From CAZYTX01 sp964650485 (lineage in GTDB: Bacteria > RBG-13-61-14 > DATKZS01), in assembly GCA_964650485.1 (NCBI GenBank), contig CAZYTX010000010.1, positions 1-64,000 of the forward strand: DNA of 64,000 nt, in the 5' to 3' direction. The first letter of the stretch is position 1. Each line of letters opens with the position of its first letter. The position numbers were made by a program, and so were the translations under genes. The notes beneath the pieces are model-generated. The model was not told the DNA's origin. It made no database searches and worked only from the letters and a program-made list of their open reading frames with translations. Positions 17,521 through 26,555 of this stretch are shown here, in pieces.

Positions 17521-17715
17521 CTACTCGCTCTCCTCGTATCTCTTGACCAGTCTTTCTATTGGAATGACGTGGATGCGCTTGCAGCGGCGGCATTTTATCT
17601 CCACCGTCTCCGGGGACGTCTTGCACAACAGGTTGCCGCACTCGCACCTTTCATCCTCGAGTTGATCGGAGTTCAAGTGGTCTCCGCCTCCGGAACTTCC
17701 CTGATAACTGCTCAT
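17521..17715 (-). CDS. Small zinc-ribbon (Com-like) protein
   Basis: 64 residues. The core CECGNLLCKTS and IKCRRCKRIHVIP provide two Cys pairs, the arrangement of the Mu Com/zinc-ribbon family. The first 20 residues (SSYQGSSGGGDHLNSDQ) look flexible; the C-terminus is a short charged helix. Members of this type bind nucleic acid, and Com itself activates translation of mom. There is no phage gene nearby, so a host regulatory role is more likely. The ATG at 17713-17715 has a GGGG about 10 bases upstream. It diverges from the glycerophosphodiesterase gene. Confidence 0.7.
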   Translation of the reverse strand: MSSYQGSSGGGDHLNSDQLEDERCECGNLLCKTSPETVEIKCRRCKRIHVIPIERLVKRYEESE

Positions 17716-17956
17716 TATGGAATACCCCTTTTGGTTTGACGTTCAAAAAAGCACTACAACCAGCAGGCATAACACAGTTAATATTTCCAGGCAGGGCAAG
17801 ACAAACATATCTTGCTTTGTTTTAAAGCCCCTTACTCCCCATTTTTGCACCTTATCACACTTGCAGGGTCACGTCAAGCAAAAAATGCTTATAAATATTA
17901 ATTGCTACGGCATATAAAATTCGTATCAGGGAAAGGCCTAACGAATTGCATGGGAG

Positions 17957-17985
17957 TTGGATGCGGGAGGCTGACCGTATATAAT
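17957..17985 (+). promoter_or_regulatory. Promoter for the glycerophosphodiesterase gene
   Basis: TTGGAT (17957-17962), 17-base spacer, perfect TATAAT (17980-17985). Predicted transcription start near 17991, about 17 bases before the ATG at 18008. The rest of the 292-base gap 17716-18007 is AT-rich and shows no gene. Confidence 0.65.
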
Positions 17986-18007
17986 CTTTTCCCGGGATGG
18001 AAAGCTT

Positions 18008-18772
18008 ATGAGCACCGTGTTTCCAAGACCGCTTCTCATGGGCCACCGGGGCGCCGGGGGCGAGGCCCCCGAGAACACCTGGCCGGCCTTTGAGTCGGCG
18101 CGGGTCGCCGGCATGCACGGGTTCGAGGTTGACGTTCTGCTTACCCGTGACAATGTGCCGGTCGCGGTGCACGACCTTACTTTGCAAAGGATAGCAGGTG
18201 GTCACCGTGCGGTGCAGGAGGTCACCTGGCCGGCCATATCCGGCCTGGACGCCGGCAGCCATTTTCATCCCCGCTTCGCCGGTGAGAGGATACCCAGGCT
18301 GGAGGATGTGCTGGACCATTACGGCCGGGACATGATCATAGACATCGAGCTCAAAGGGTACAGCCCCTTTTCAGAAGGCATGGAGGAGGCGGTCATTTCC
18401 CTGGTTCGGGAAAAGAACCTCTCCGACCAGGTGATCATCTCGAGCTTCAACCCCTTTACCATAATGCGTCTGAAGTCCATGGCCCCGGAGATAAAGACCG
18501 GGTTCAACTACCTCTCCGACTCCATCCGGCAGATCCGGAGGGTATGGTTCGCGCCCTTTTTGCCCACCTTCTCAAAGCACCCTCAGCCGCACCAGGTGGA
18601 CCAAAGCTACGTACAGCGCCAGCATAAAAAGGGAATATGGGTCATACCCTGGGGAGTGAGCCAAAGGGAGGAGATGGAGCGCCTTCTCCACCTGGGCGTT
18701 GACGGCATCATCTCCAACTTCCCTTCCACCCTCCGCAGCCTCATTGACGAGCGGGGGACTGCCCCGCGCTGA
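18008..18772 (+). CDS. Glycerophosphodiester phosphodiesterase
   Basis: Hydrolyses glycerophosphodiesters to glycerol-3-phosphate and an alcohol. 254 residues, cytoplasmic (no signal peptide), UgpQ-like. The catalytic motif GHRGAGGEAPENT is at about residues 12-24, metal ligands follow in GFEVDVLLTRDNVPVAVHD, and the later conserved segments IDIELKG, VIISSFNP and GVDGIISNFP are present. The start ATG is preceded by GGAAAG and a good promoter. It may salvage glycerol phosphate from phospholipid turnover. Confidence 0.93.
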   Translation: MSTVFPRPLLMGHRGAGGEAPENTWPAFESARVAGMHGFEVDVLLTRDNVPVAVHDLTLQRIAGGHRAVQEVTWPAISGLDAGSHFHPRFAGERIPRLEDVLDHYGRDMIIDIELKGYSPFSEGMEEAVISLVREKNLSDQVIISSFNPFTIMRLKSMAPEIKTGFNYLSDSIRQIRRVWFAPFLPTFSKHPQPHQVDQSYVQRQHKKGIWVIPWGVSQREEMERLLHLGVDGIISNFPSTLRSLIDERGTAPR

Positions 18773-18810
18773 AGGCATAAGTGCGAATAAATGACCATAA
18801 TCCATGCAAG

Positions 18811-18839
18811 TTGATTTTATCATTCTGCCGGGATATGCT
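18811..18839 (+). promoter_or_regulatory. Likely promoter for the beta-flower/H1-tail gene
   Basis: TTGATT (18811-18816), a 17-base spacer and TATGCT (18834-18839), four of six matches in each box. Together with a GGAGG before the ATG at 18917, this implies a leader of about 70 bases. Confidence 0.4.
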
Positions 18840-18916
18840 GTAATGAAATATAGTTCGGCATCCATTGGGACGCCCCGGATGAAAAGCAAAAAGACCTTTT
18901 TTCATGGAGGGTTAGG

Positions 18917-19465
18917 ATGGAACAGAAAAAGGAGAAGCTTTTTTACCCCGTATTTAACAGAAAAGGCAGGGCCAACTACCTGCTTGACAAGGACAAGACC
19001 CACATATACTCGTGGGAGGGCAAGTCCGCGGCCTTCGTGGACAAAGGAGGGGTGTGGAGCTATGACAAGACCCTGCTGGGGTTCTTCGACCAGGGCTGGT
19101 TCAGGGACAAGTCCGGCAAGTGCGTGGGCTTTTCCGAGCCGGGCAGGGGCGGCCCCAACCTGCCCAGAGAACGGCCTCCACACGAGCCGCCCGCTCAAAG
19201 AGGCGACCCGCCTGAAATGCCGCAGATAGACGAGCACCCGGGGCGGGCGCCCGTCAGGCCCCTCTGGTCAGAACTCTCGGACAAGGAATTCTTCGAGCCG
19301 CCCAAGAAAAAGAAAAAGCCGGAAAAGAAAGCTGCCAGGAAAGCAGGCCCTAAAAAAGCAGCCAAGAAAAGCGTCAAGAAGGCCCCCAAGAAGGCGGCCA
19401 AGAAAAGCGGCTCCAAAAAGGCAGCCAAGAAGACCGCCAAGAAGAGCTCGGGCAAGAAAAAGTAG
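18917..19465 (+). CDS. 4-fold beta-flower-like domain fused to a histone-H1-like Lys/Ala tail
   Basis: 182 residues, no signal peptide. Residues 8-75 contain four similar short units, each two small beta strands with a turn: VFNRKGRANYLL, IYSWEGKSAAFV, VWSYDKTLLGFF and WFRDKSGKCVGF. This is the pattern of the 4-fold beta-flower proteins. Residues about 76-125 are Pro-rich and probably disordered. From residue 130 the chain is almost pure Lys/Ala with KKAAKK and KKAPKKAAKK units, like the tails of bacterial H1-like DNA-binding proteins. It may tether the beta-flower to DNA or RNA (inference). GGAGG lies 7 bases upstream of the ATG. A large membrane protein gene follows within 45 bases. Confidence 0.7.
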   Translation: MEQKKEKLFYPVFNRKGRANYLLDKDKTHIYSWEGKSAAFVDKGGVWSYDKTLLGFFDQGWFRDKSGKCVGFSEPGRGGPNLPRERPPHEPPAQRGDPPEMPQIDEHPGRAPVRPLWSELSDKEFFEPPKKKKKPEKKAARKAGPKKAAKKSVKKAPKKAAKKSGSKKAAKKTAKKSSGKKK

Positions 19466-19507
19466 GACATGGAGACAGGGCGGCAAGACAAGCCGGGAGG
19501 GAAATCC

Positions 19508-22354
19508 ATGCAAGACAAAGGCAGTGCATGGACAAAGCCTTTCCTGGAAGCTCTTGCAGCGCTCTTTATTATACTTGTCTGCATTTTCATTCTATACGGC
19601 CCTCGCTGGGCATCCGGGAGCAGCGTATTCCGGGGGGCCATCCAGGAGCAGTACTACCTTATCGGCCAGTACGCTTTCGATCACCAGATAATCAAGGAGT
19701 TCGAGCGGGGCTGTTTCCCGCTCTGGAACCCTTTGAACGCGCTGGGCACGCCGCTTCTTGGCAACATGCTCTCCGCTGTGTTCTATCCTTTGAAGGCCCT
19801 GGTGTATATCTTTCCCGGCCTGGCGGCAAGGGACACATACATAGTGGTGCGGCTGCTTTTGGCCGGCCTTTTCACCTTCGCACTCTGCAGGAGCTTGCGG
19901 CTGTCCTTTCTCTCGTCGCTCCTGGGCTCTTTCACCTTCACCTTCAGCGGTTACATGACGAGCTTTGTGAACGAGAACTACTTGAACGCGGACGTGCTCC
20001 TGCCCGCTGCCGCGCTCCTTGCGCTGTCGCTCCGCAAAAGGCCTCGAGCGGTTCACGTGCTCCTGTTCGGTGTTACGAGCTTTTTCGTGTTGAACAACGG
20101 TCATCCAGAGGCCGCCTTCTACACCCTGCTGCTCCCGGCTTACCTCGGCCTGGTATGCCCCTCGGGGCTTAAAAACACCGGCCGCACAATGCTTGTCCTG
20201 GGAGCAGGACTCACCGTCGGGCTTCTGCTGTCCCTGCCCATGATGCTTCCCTTCATCGAGTACTGGGCAAGGGGCTACCATTTCCACGTGCCGGGCGCCG
20301 GCTTTTTTCACTACCAGGCAAAGGACCTGGTGTCACTGGTGTCTCCATGGTTCTTTGGCAAGGCCGAGGCTGGTGCTGCGTTCCTGGGCTCGCTGGATAT
20401 CTCCTGGCCTGCGCAGGGCCAGGGAGTCCCTTCATACAAGGAGACCATAGTGCCATGGATCGCTCCATCCCTGGGAGCGGCGCCGCTTTTCATGGCCGCG
20501 CTCGCGGGGACCAGGCTGAGGATGCTCTCCCGCACGGACGCGGCACTTCTTGTCTACGCCCTCTTTTTCGTGGGCGTGATGTTCGGTCTTCCCCTGTTCA
20601 GGTGGTTGGGTCTGCTTCCGGTTTTCAGCTTCTCCGGCAATTTCAAGCACCCGGTCCCGGGCGTGGCCTTGTGCGTGGCTGTCCTGGCCGGCCGCGGCCT
20701 GGACATGGTCATGCACGGCCAAGTAAGGTGGGTGCGGGTGGCCAACCTGCTCTTGGTGTCACTGGTGGTCGTGCTGTTCCTGGGAGCGATTCAGCCGGCC
20801 CGGGTCCCATTTTTTAACCCGTACTCGGCTATTGTTCTCCTTGTACTCTTTATGACCGGGGCCTGGGTCGCCTGGTTCGCTTTTCACTCTTTTACAAAGC
20901 AGGGGGAGAGCAAATTTTTATCCCCATCTCTCCGTTCGGTTGCCGGAGCGGTGGTGGTGCTCGCGAGCGCAGCCCTGCTTCTTATGGACGGGTTCCAGAA
21001 GACCATGCGCGATCCGGGTTACGAGGAGCGCATGTCCGGACAAGCCATGGATGAGCTGCTTTCGCTCTCCCCCCTCTCCCGGGTATACATCAGCCAGGAC
21101 ATTGCGCCCCCGAACCTCAACATCATCTTCGGGCTGGCAGACATAAGGGTAATGGACGGAATAAACGACCATCGCCTGGTAAAGGCCGTAAACAGGATCA
21201 ACGGGCACACCCGCCCGGAAGGGGGCACTTACTGGTACAAGGAGGCCGGGTACCTCCAGCCCAGGCCCGAGAAGATCAGCCATCCGAAGGATGACCCTGC
21301 GGGCCACCCTCTCATGCGGCTTTTCGGTGTGAAGTACGCACTCATGGGCGGGCCTCTCCCTTATAACCGCACCATCGAGGACGTGCTTTCCAGCGCCAGA
21401 ATCCTGGCGCCCGGTCCCGAATACGTGGGCAGGACAAGGCTTCCCTTTAACAATGGCTCCGCACCGGGCATCCTCCAGCACCCGCCGTCCAGGATCGAGT
21501 GGCGATTCAACAAGCAGGGCGGACCAGAGTTGCCGGAGCGTCTGGGGATTCGACTGATGCCCGCCCTCGTGCCGGAGGCGATCGAGAAGCAGACCGACGG
21601 GGTGTGGATGACCTTCTCGGACGGGATCACCCTGGCCTACAGCCGCTACCTGCACCCCCGCCTGCAAAAGAGGGACGCGGCAAAGCCGGTGGATATCGAG
21701 GTCAACTGCATCGAGTTCCCTTCCTCGTGCAGGAAGCTCAGGCTCTACTCCCTGCCCGGGGCGTCGCGGGATTATGACCAGGCGGGGTGGTCGGACTTCC
21801 GGGCCGGGGGCCCGGCCGCGTTTGACAAGGGTCCATGGACAAAGATAAAAGCGGGCCGCAACTGGCTCTATCGCAACCCAGAGGCTCTCCCCCGGGTCTT
21901 CCTGGCCTCGAACGCCCTGAGAGCAGAGGAGGATGCGGCTCTCGATGTGCTGGCCGCCGGCAAGGCCGACCCCCGGGAGGTGGTCATAATCTCTGGCGAC
22001 GTGGACCTGGCGGACCATGAGCCGGGCAGTATGGCCCGGGGCCTGCCCGGTGTCATTTACGGTGTGGAGTACTCCTCCCAGAGGATCGTGGTCTCTGCCC
22101 ACCTTTGGAGGCCCGGCTGGCTTGTAGTCTCAGACCTTTTTTATCCGGGCTGGAGGTGCAGGGTGGACAACGAGGAGACAAGGATCATGCAGGCGGACTA
22201 TTGCATAAGAGGGGTGGCAATGCCAGAAGGCGATCACACAATGGAGATGGTGTATGAGCCGGCCTCTTTTTTGATCGGGCTCTTCGCGGCGCTGGCTTGT
22301 GCAGTATCCTGCCTGCTGATTTTCTTTATCCCTCCCCTTTTTACCAGGCCATAG
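19508..22354 (+). CDS. YfhO-family polytopic membrane protein
   Basis: 948 residues from the ATG at 19508, which has GGGAGG 7 bases upstream; an in-frame ATG at 19469 lacks a site. About 12-13 membrane helices cover residues 20-500. The loop FPLWNPLNALGTPLLGN and the next helix SAVFYPLKALVYIFP are typical of YfhO-like proteins, relatives of GT-C glycosyltransferases implicated in glycosylation of lipoteichoic acids or other cell-surface polymers. Residues about 510-900 form a large extracytoplasmic region, ending in LVVSDLFYPGWRCRVDNEE, a motif common near the C-terminus of this family, and a last helix. Its substrate is unknown. Confidence 0.82.
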   Translation: MQDKGSAWTKPFLEALAALFIILVCIFILYGPRWASGSSVFRGAIQEQYYLIGQYAFDHQIIKEFERGCFPLWNPLNALGTPLLGNMLSAVFYPLKALVYIFPGLAARDTYIVVRLLLAGLFTFALCRSLRLSFLSSLLGSFTFTFSGYMTSFVNENYLNADVLLPAAALLALSLRKRPRAVHVLLFGVTSFFVLNNGHPEAAFYTLLLPAYLGLVCPSGLKNTGRTMLVLGAGLTVGLLLSLPMMLPFIEYWARGYHFHVPGAGFFHYQAKDLVSLVSPWFFGKAEAGAAFLGSLDISWPAQGQGVPSYKETIVPWIAPSLGAAPLFMAALAGTRLRMLSRTDAALLVYALFFVGVMFGLPLFRWLGLLPVFSFSGNFKHPVPGVALCVAVLAGRGLDMVMHGQVRWVRVANLLLVSLVVVLFLGAIQPARVPFFNPYSAIVLLVLFMTGAWVAWFAFHSFTKQGESKFLSPSLRSVAGAVVVLASAALLLMDGFQKTMRDPGYEERMSGQAMDELLSLSPLSRVYISQDIAPPNLNIIFGLADIRVMDGINDHRLVKAVNRINGHTRPEGGTYWYKEAGYLQPRPEKISHPKDDPAGHPLMRLFGVKYALMGGPLPYNRTIEDVLSSARILAPGPEYVGRTRLPFNNGSAPGILQHPPSRIEWRFNKQGGPELPERLGIRLMPALVPEAIEKQTDGVWMTFSDGITLAYSRYLHPRLQKRDAAKPVDIEVNCIEFPSSCRKLRLYSLPGASRDYDQAGWSDFRAGGPAAFDKGPWTKIKAGRNWLYRNPEALPRVFLASNALRAEEDAALDVLAAGKADPREVVIISGDVDLADHEPGSMARGLPGVIYGVEYSSQRIVVSAHLWRPGWLVVSDLFYPGWRCRVDNEETRIMQADYCIRGVAMPEGDHTMEMVYEPASFLIGLFAALACAVSCLLIFFIPPLFTRP

Positions 22355-22388
22355 CTTATAAAAGCTTGTTTTTCACGATTTCTTCACC

Positions 22389-22416
22389 TTGACTTGATGG
22401 TCATGAATGATATTTT
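22389..22416 (+). promoter_or_regulatory. Possible promoter for the sirtuin gene
   Basis: TTGACT (22389-22394) and TATTTT (22411-22416) with a 16-base spacer, in the short AT-rich gap before the sirtuin start. The -35 is good, the -10 only fair. Confidence 0.4.
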
Positions 22417-22448
22417 AAGTGGCTGGAAGCCGTTCAGGAGCTTTATTT

Positions 22449-23252
22449 ATGGATGTTTATGAAGATGCTGCCAGGATACTGGCGGATTCGAGGAATGCAC
22501 TAGGCTTCTCGGGCGCCGGCATATCCGCGGAGAGCGGCATTCCCACTTTCCGCGACCCCGGCGGTATCTGGGACCAGTTCGACCCTGAAGAGTTCGGCAC
22601 GGTCCAGGGGGTCATCGAGGTGGCGCAGCGAAAGCCCGAGGTCATCCGCAAGTTCATGCTCGATACCTTGAGCGTGTTCGAGCAGGCAAAGCCCAACCCC
22701 GCCCATCACGCTCTTGCCGAGCTGGAGGAGCTGGGCATAGTAAAAGCCGTGATCACTCAGAACATAGACAACCTGCACTCGGACGCGGGAAGCAAGACCG
22801 TGTACGAGGTTCACGGGAACCTTTTCCGGGCCCGCTGCACCCAATGCGGAACCAGGCGGGAGATAGACAAGCAAGAGCTTTTGAAGAATGCCAGGGAGAT
22901 ACTCACCGAGGAGGAGTTCAGGCTTGACAAGATACTCACCATCCTCCCGGTCTGCCACTGCGGCGGTTTCAGCCGGCCCGACGTGGTGATGTTCGGGGAG
23001 GCGGTGCAACAGCTAAACCCCTCCTTCAAGCTGGCCGCTTCCTGTGATTCAATGCTGGTGCTGGGCACCTCGGGCGTGGTGTACCCCGCGGCCGACCTCC
23101 CTCAGCAGGCCCACCAGGCAGGGGCAAAGATAGTGGAGGTGAACCCCACTGAGAACTCGTACCACCCCATCACGGACGTGTATATCAGGGAGCCCTCGGC
23201 AAAGGCCATGCCCAAGGTGATGGAGCAGGTAAGGAAGCTCCTGGAGCTCTGA
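22449..23252 (+). CDS. Sir2-family NAD-dependent protein deacylase
   Basis: Removes acyl groups from lysines using NAD. 267 residues from the ATG at 22449 (AGGAG 9 bases upstream). The NAD site reads GFSGAGISAESGIPTFRD; QNIDNLH and the catalytic His in EVHGNLF follow. The zinc site is complete: CTQC at about 123-126 and CHC after a 45-residue helical insert, then GGFSRPDVVMFGEAV, LVLGTSGVVYPAADLP and EVNP. Acetyl-CoA synthetase, a classic sirtuin target, is also encoded in the window about 8 kb away; the link is only suggestive. Confidence 0.94.
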   Translation: MDVYEDAARILADSRNALGFSGAGISAESGIPTFRDPGGIWDQFDPEEFGTVQGVIEVAQRKPEVIRKFMLDTLSVFEQAKPNPAHHALAELEELGIVKAVITQNIDNLHSDAGSKTVYEVHGNLFRARCTQCGTRREIDKQELLKNAREILTEEEFRLDKILTILPVCHCGGFSRPDVVMFGEAVQQLNPSFKLAASCDSMLVLGTSGVVYPAADLPQQAHQAGAKIVEVNPTENSYHPITDVYIREPSAKAMPKVMEQVRKLLEL

Positions 23253-23306
23253 TATCAAAGCTGCTATGCGCCAAGGTCGCGATCATCAAAAGCTGTAAAA
23301 AAGGGT

Positions 23307-25064
23307 ATGGCCTTGTCCTTTCCTGAAAAGTCCAAGCCGGCCGCGTTTTTCAATGCACCCGCCTTCCGTGGGATGGTGCTACGCCTTGGTGTGGCCGCGG
23401 TCGCGGTGGTCTCCTGCACTTCCTTTGTGAGAGGCGCTCCCGGTCTCGTGCTCGACGACTCTTACATTCACCTGAGCTTCGCAAGACACCTGGGAGAGGG
23501 CATGGGGTTCTGCTTCAACCCGGGGGAGAGGAGTCTCGGGTTTACCAGCCCGCTGTGGGTCATGCTCCTGGGCTCTCTTTACCGGGCGGGAGTGGACCTG
23601 GAGGCAGGCGCCAGGTGGGCCGGCATTCTGTCCCTGGCCGGTTCCGCGGTGCTGCTCTTCGGGCTGGTTCGTCTCTCAGTCAGGGATGTACTCGGAAGGC
23701 ATGGACCGGGATTCACGGAGGAGGCTTGCTCCAGGTGGTCAGACACCTACGGTCTTCTGGCCGGCCTTGGCATGAGCGCCTGCGGTAACATGCTCTGGCT
23801 CTCCGGCTCGGGGATGGAGGCTGTATTTTTCCTGTTTATGGGCCTTTGCTGCCTGCTCTTTTTCAGGCGGGAAAAGCCAAGGCCGCTTTGGGGCGGCGTC
23901 TTTCTCGGGCTGCTGCTTTTAACCCGGGTAACGGGAGTGCTGCTTTTAGTGCTTCTCGCGGCTTTCGGGCTTATTAGAAGCCGCAGGCACGTCTTCGTCT
24001 CCCTGGCAGCGGCCCTGGTTATAGCCCTGCCCTGGTACATCTACTCTTACTCTGTGACCGGTTTCATTCTGCCGCCCACCAGGGCCGGCAAGCTGGCCTC
24101 GGACCTTTTCAACTCAGGGCCCGCTCTCAAAGGGATTTCTACTTATGCTGTCATGCATCTCCAGTTCCTGTGGAAGGCTGACAAGGGGATTCTGATAATG
24201 CTCCTTTTATCCGTGCCCCTCACCTTTTACAACCTGGTTGCAAAGAAGGATGCCGGTCACGGATCGAGCGAGAATGGCAGGGGCACATCGCTCGCGGCGC
24301 GGCCCTTGTCATTTGCAAGCGTCTCGCCCGCGGGCCTGCTCGGGCTGTGGGCTATTTTGCACTTCCTGGCGCACACCCTCTTTTTCCGCTCGACCATGAT
24401 CCTCACCCCCTACCACAACCTTCGCTACCAGGTCATGCTCATCCCCGCACTGATCGGTGGCTTCACTTACATAATAGCCCGCACCCTTGCCATGCCCATG
24501 AAGATGGACGCGGAGGGCCCCGATGAAAGCAACCCTTACCCCGGTCACGTGTCGCGCTGGTCCGGGCACTTGTACCTGGCTGTGGGCCTCCTGCTGCTGG
24601 CCACCCCCATAGGCATGGAGCTGCTTCACACCCGGCAGTGGCAGGGTCTCTTCCACGCGAACGTCAGGCACTTGAACAGCGAGCACAAGGCCGCGGCCAA
24701 CTGGGCCCGGCTTTTTCTGGGCGAAGACGCGCGCATAGCCTGCCTGGACATAGGGGTGCTGCGCTTCTACTCGGACCGCTACGTTATAGACCTGGGCGGG
24801 CTCGTTGACCCCGAGATCCTGCCCTGGCTTGAAAAGAACGATACAGGGCCTTACCTGGTGGAGAAGAAGGCCACCCACTACTTTGAGATGGATAACCCGG
24901 GCTCGGAAAGAATCACCGGCGTGAAGGCGAGAGCAGGGGGGCTCTATGAGCTCCGGCCCCTCAAACAATTCAAGTTCCACCGCTACCCGTACCCGGTGTT
25001 CCTGCACTCCTTTGCGATAAACGCGTATGCGGTGCGGCTGCTTGACAAGGGACCAGGGGGCTGA
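23307..25064 (+). CDS. GT-C-type membrane glycosyltransferase-like protein
   Basis: 585 residues, about ten membrane helices. The first periplasmic loop holds the acidic pair of GT-C enzymes, VLDDSYIHLSFARHL (Asp50-Asp51), followed by GFCFNPGERSLGFTSPLWV. The C-terminal periplasmic part reads IACLDIGVLRFYSDRYVIDLGG. The protein at 36799-38454 has the same layout and similar key segments (DDAYIFKQYAENI; FSFNPGETSFGCTS; CDRYVLDLGALINPDIL), so the two are paralogues. Donor would be a polyprenyl-linked sugar; the acceptor is unknown. Only a weak ribosome site precedes the ATG. Confidence 0.78.
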   Translation: MALSFPEKSKPAAFFNAPAFRGMVLRLGVAAVAVVSCTSFVRGAPGLVLDDSYIHLSFARHLGEGMGFCFNPGERSLGFTSPLWVMLLGSLYRAGVDLEAGARWAGILSLAGSAVLLFGLVRLSVRDVLGRHGPGFTEEACSRWSDTYGLLAGLGMSACGNMLWLSGSGMEAVFFLFMGLCCLLFFRREKPRPLWGGVFLGLLLLTRVTGVLLLVLLAAFGLIRSRRHVFVSLAAALVIALPWYIYSYSVTGFILPPTRAGKLASDLFNSGPALKGISTYAVMHLQFLWKADKGILIMLLLSVPLTFYNLVAKKDAGHGSSENGRGTSLAARPLSFASVSPAGLLGLWAILHFLAHTLFFRSTMILTPYHNLRYQVMLIPALIGGFTYIIARTLAMPMKMDAEGPDESNPYPGHVSRWSGHLYLAVGLLLLATPIGMELLHTRQWQGLFHANVRHLNSEHKAAANWARLFLGEDARIACLDIGVLRFYSDRYVIDLGGLVDPEILPWLEKNDTGPYLVEKKATHYFEMDNPGSERITGVKARAGGLYELRPLKQFKFHRYPYPVFLHSFAINAYAVRLLDKGPGG

Positions 25065-25100
25065 TTTGCCATCTGGCCGTTCATGCTTGTAAAATTTTCC

Positions 25101-25130
25101 TTGCCAAGAGCCTTTGTATTGGTTTATAGT
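25101..25130 (+). promoter_or_regulatory. Promoter for the Omp85-like gene
   Basis: TTGCCA (25101-25106), 18-base spacer, TATAGT (25125-25130); five of six matches in both boxes. The ATG at 25214 follows about 75 bases after the predicted start, leaving room for a leader, in which no obvious structure is seen. Confidence 0.6.
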
Positions 25131-25213
25131 AATGTAGCTTTTCTGTGTTGAAACACCGGATTCAGGGAGGCTATATTTCGCATGCTTTATATAGGTGAAA
25201 GGGGGAGCATGTT

Positions 25214-26518
25214 ATGGAGATCGTGACTTTAACCGCGGGCAGAGATTCATTGCGGGCGGGCGCGCGACTTTTGGCTGCGTGGCTTTTTCTCGCCCTTGTT
25301 ATTGGGCCGGCTTATGCTCAGCGGCCTGATCCGGAGGCCAAGGATGAGCTTGCAGAGGAGGTGCCTGAGGAAGCAGCGGAAGCGGCGAAAGAGGCGGAGA
25401 AGGAAGACAAGGAGCAGAACTGGGGGGGCACGCCTTACTTTTTCACCGGCCCTGACACGGGTTTCGGACTGGGGTTCGCGATCCTCTACCGCAACATGTT
25501 CGGGAAGGAGGGCCGCGATACAACCTTCTCTTTCAGCTACACCGAGACCCTGTACCAGTACTACGACCTTACATGGGAGGAGCCCTACTTCCTCTCCGAC
25601 CAGGGCCGGCTCAAGCTCAAGTTCCATTACGAGAACAAGCCGGCCATACGCTACTTCGGCCAGGGAAACGACACCGAGCTCGATAGACTCTGCAACTACT
25701 CCTGGGCCATGGGAAGCGTTGCCCCCACCTACATATACCGTTTTCCCCGCACCGACTACGGCATTTTCGGGGTGCGGGGCGGCATCGAGTACAAGTTTGC
25801 GGACCCGGAAGACGCCCGGGTTGATGAGCCTTACGAGGACGATTACAACCGTCCCATAAGTGACGTTTACCCTGAGCTGTTCCACAGCAAGGAATTCGAT
25901 CACAACGATTTCTGGGGACCAAAAATCACGGCATACAGGGACTCGAGAAAGGACCGCTTTCCCCTGGGCGGCGGCAGGGAAGAGATTGTGTGGCCCCTCA
26001 AGGGCGGCTACGAGGAAATCGAGTACAAGCGCTACGACGAGGCCTTTGGCTCCGATTATTCCCTGCAGACCTTCTCCCTGGACGTCAGAAGGTACTTCCC
26101 GGTTATTTCGGACGATAATATATTTGTCATCCGGGGCAAGCTCCTCATAAACCAGGGGAACGTGCCCTTTTACGAGATGGCCAACTACGGTGGACGCGGC
26201 TATTATGGCAACCGGTATATTGACAAGTGTGCGACCGAGTATAACATCGAGTTCAGGCGCGGCTTTTACCCCGGCAAGTCTCTTCCGGTGTTCGGCGGCG
26301 TCATAAAGCTCAAGTATCCGTCATTGAACCTTTTCTGGGATTCATTCAGGGTGTACGAGGAATACCAGGACATCCCGGATGAGATGTTCGAGGGCTACCA
26401 TTATGCATGGGGAGTAGCCTTCCGCTTCGTGGTCACCCCCTCGGTGGTGATCCGGTTCGAGCAGGGCTTCTCCGACGAGCAGGACACCTTCACCATGACC
26501 GCGGGGCTTCCCTTCTAA
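25214..26518 (+). CDS. Omp85/BamA-like outer-membrane beta-barrel protein
   Basis: 434 residues. A signal peptide (hydrophobic core ARLLAAWLFLALVIG) ends at about AYA (residue 35). An acidic helical stretch (EEVPEEAAEAAKEAEKEDKE) follows. The rest is alternating-hydrophobic beta strands: GFGLGFAILYRNMFG, TTFSFSYTETLYQYY, RLKLKFHYENKP and onward, ending in FTMTAGLPF with the C-terminal Phe recognised by the BAM machine. There is no room for several POTRA domains, so it is a barrel-only member of the surface-antigen/Omp85 group. Its role in transport or assembly is unknown. Two small envelope-protein genes follow. Confidence 0.8.
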   Translation: MEIVTLTAGRDSLRAGARLLAAWLFLALVIGPAYAQRPDPEAKDELAEEVPEEAAEAAKEAEKEDKEQNWGGTPYFFTGPDTGFGLGFAILYRNMFGKEGRDTTFSFSYTETLYQYYDLTWEEPYFLSDQGRLKLKFHYENKPAIRYFGQGNDTELDRLCNYSWAMGSVAPTYIYRFPRTDYGIFGVRGGIEYKFADPEDARVDEPYEDDYNRPISDVYPELFHSKEFDHNDFWGPKITAYRDSRKDRFPLGGGREEIVWPLKGGYEEIEYKRYDEAFGSDYSLQTFSLDVRRYFPVISDDNIFVIRGKLLINQGNVPFYEMANYGGRGYYGNRYIDKCATEYNIEFRRGFYPGKSLPVFGGVIKLKYPSLNLFWDSFRVYEEYQDIPDEMFEGYHYAWGVAFRFVVTPSVVIRFEQGFSDEQDTFTMTAGLPF

Positions 26519-26555
26519 AGACCAAAGACCGGCGAGCTGAAGAGGGAGAAGAGAG

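Noticed and set aside
22353..22373. AGCTT-ATAA-AAGCT followed by TGTTTTT as an intrinsic terminator after the YfhO-like gene
   Set aside because: Stem only 5 bp with two GC pairs; too weak to call.
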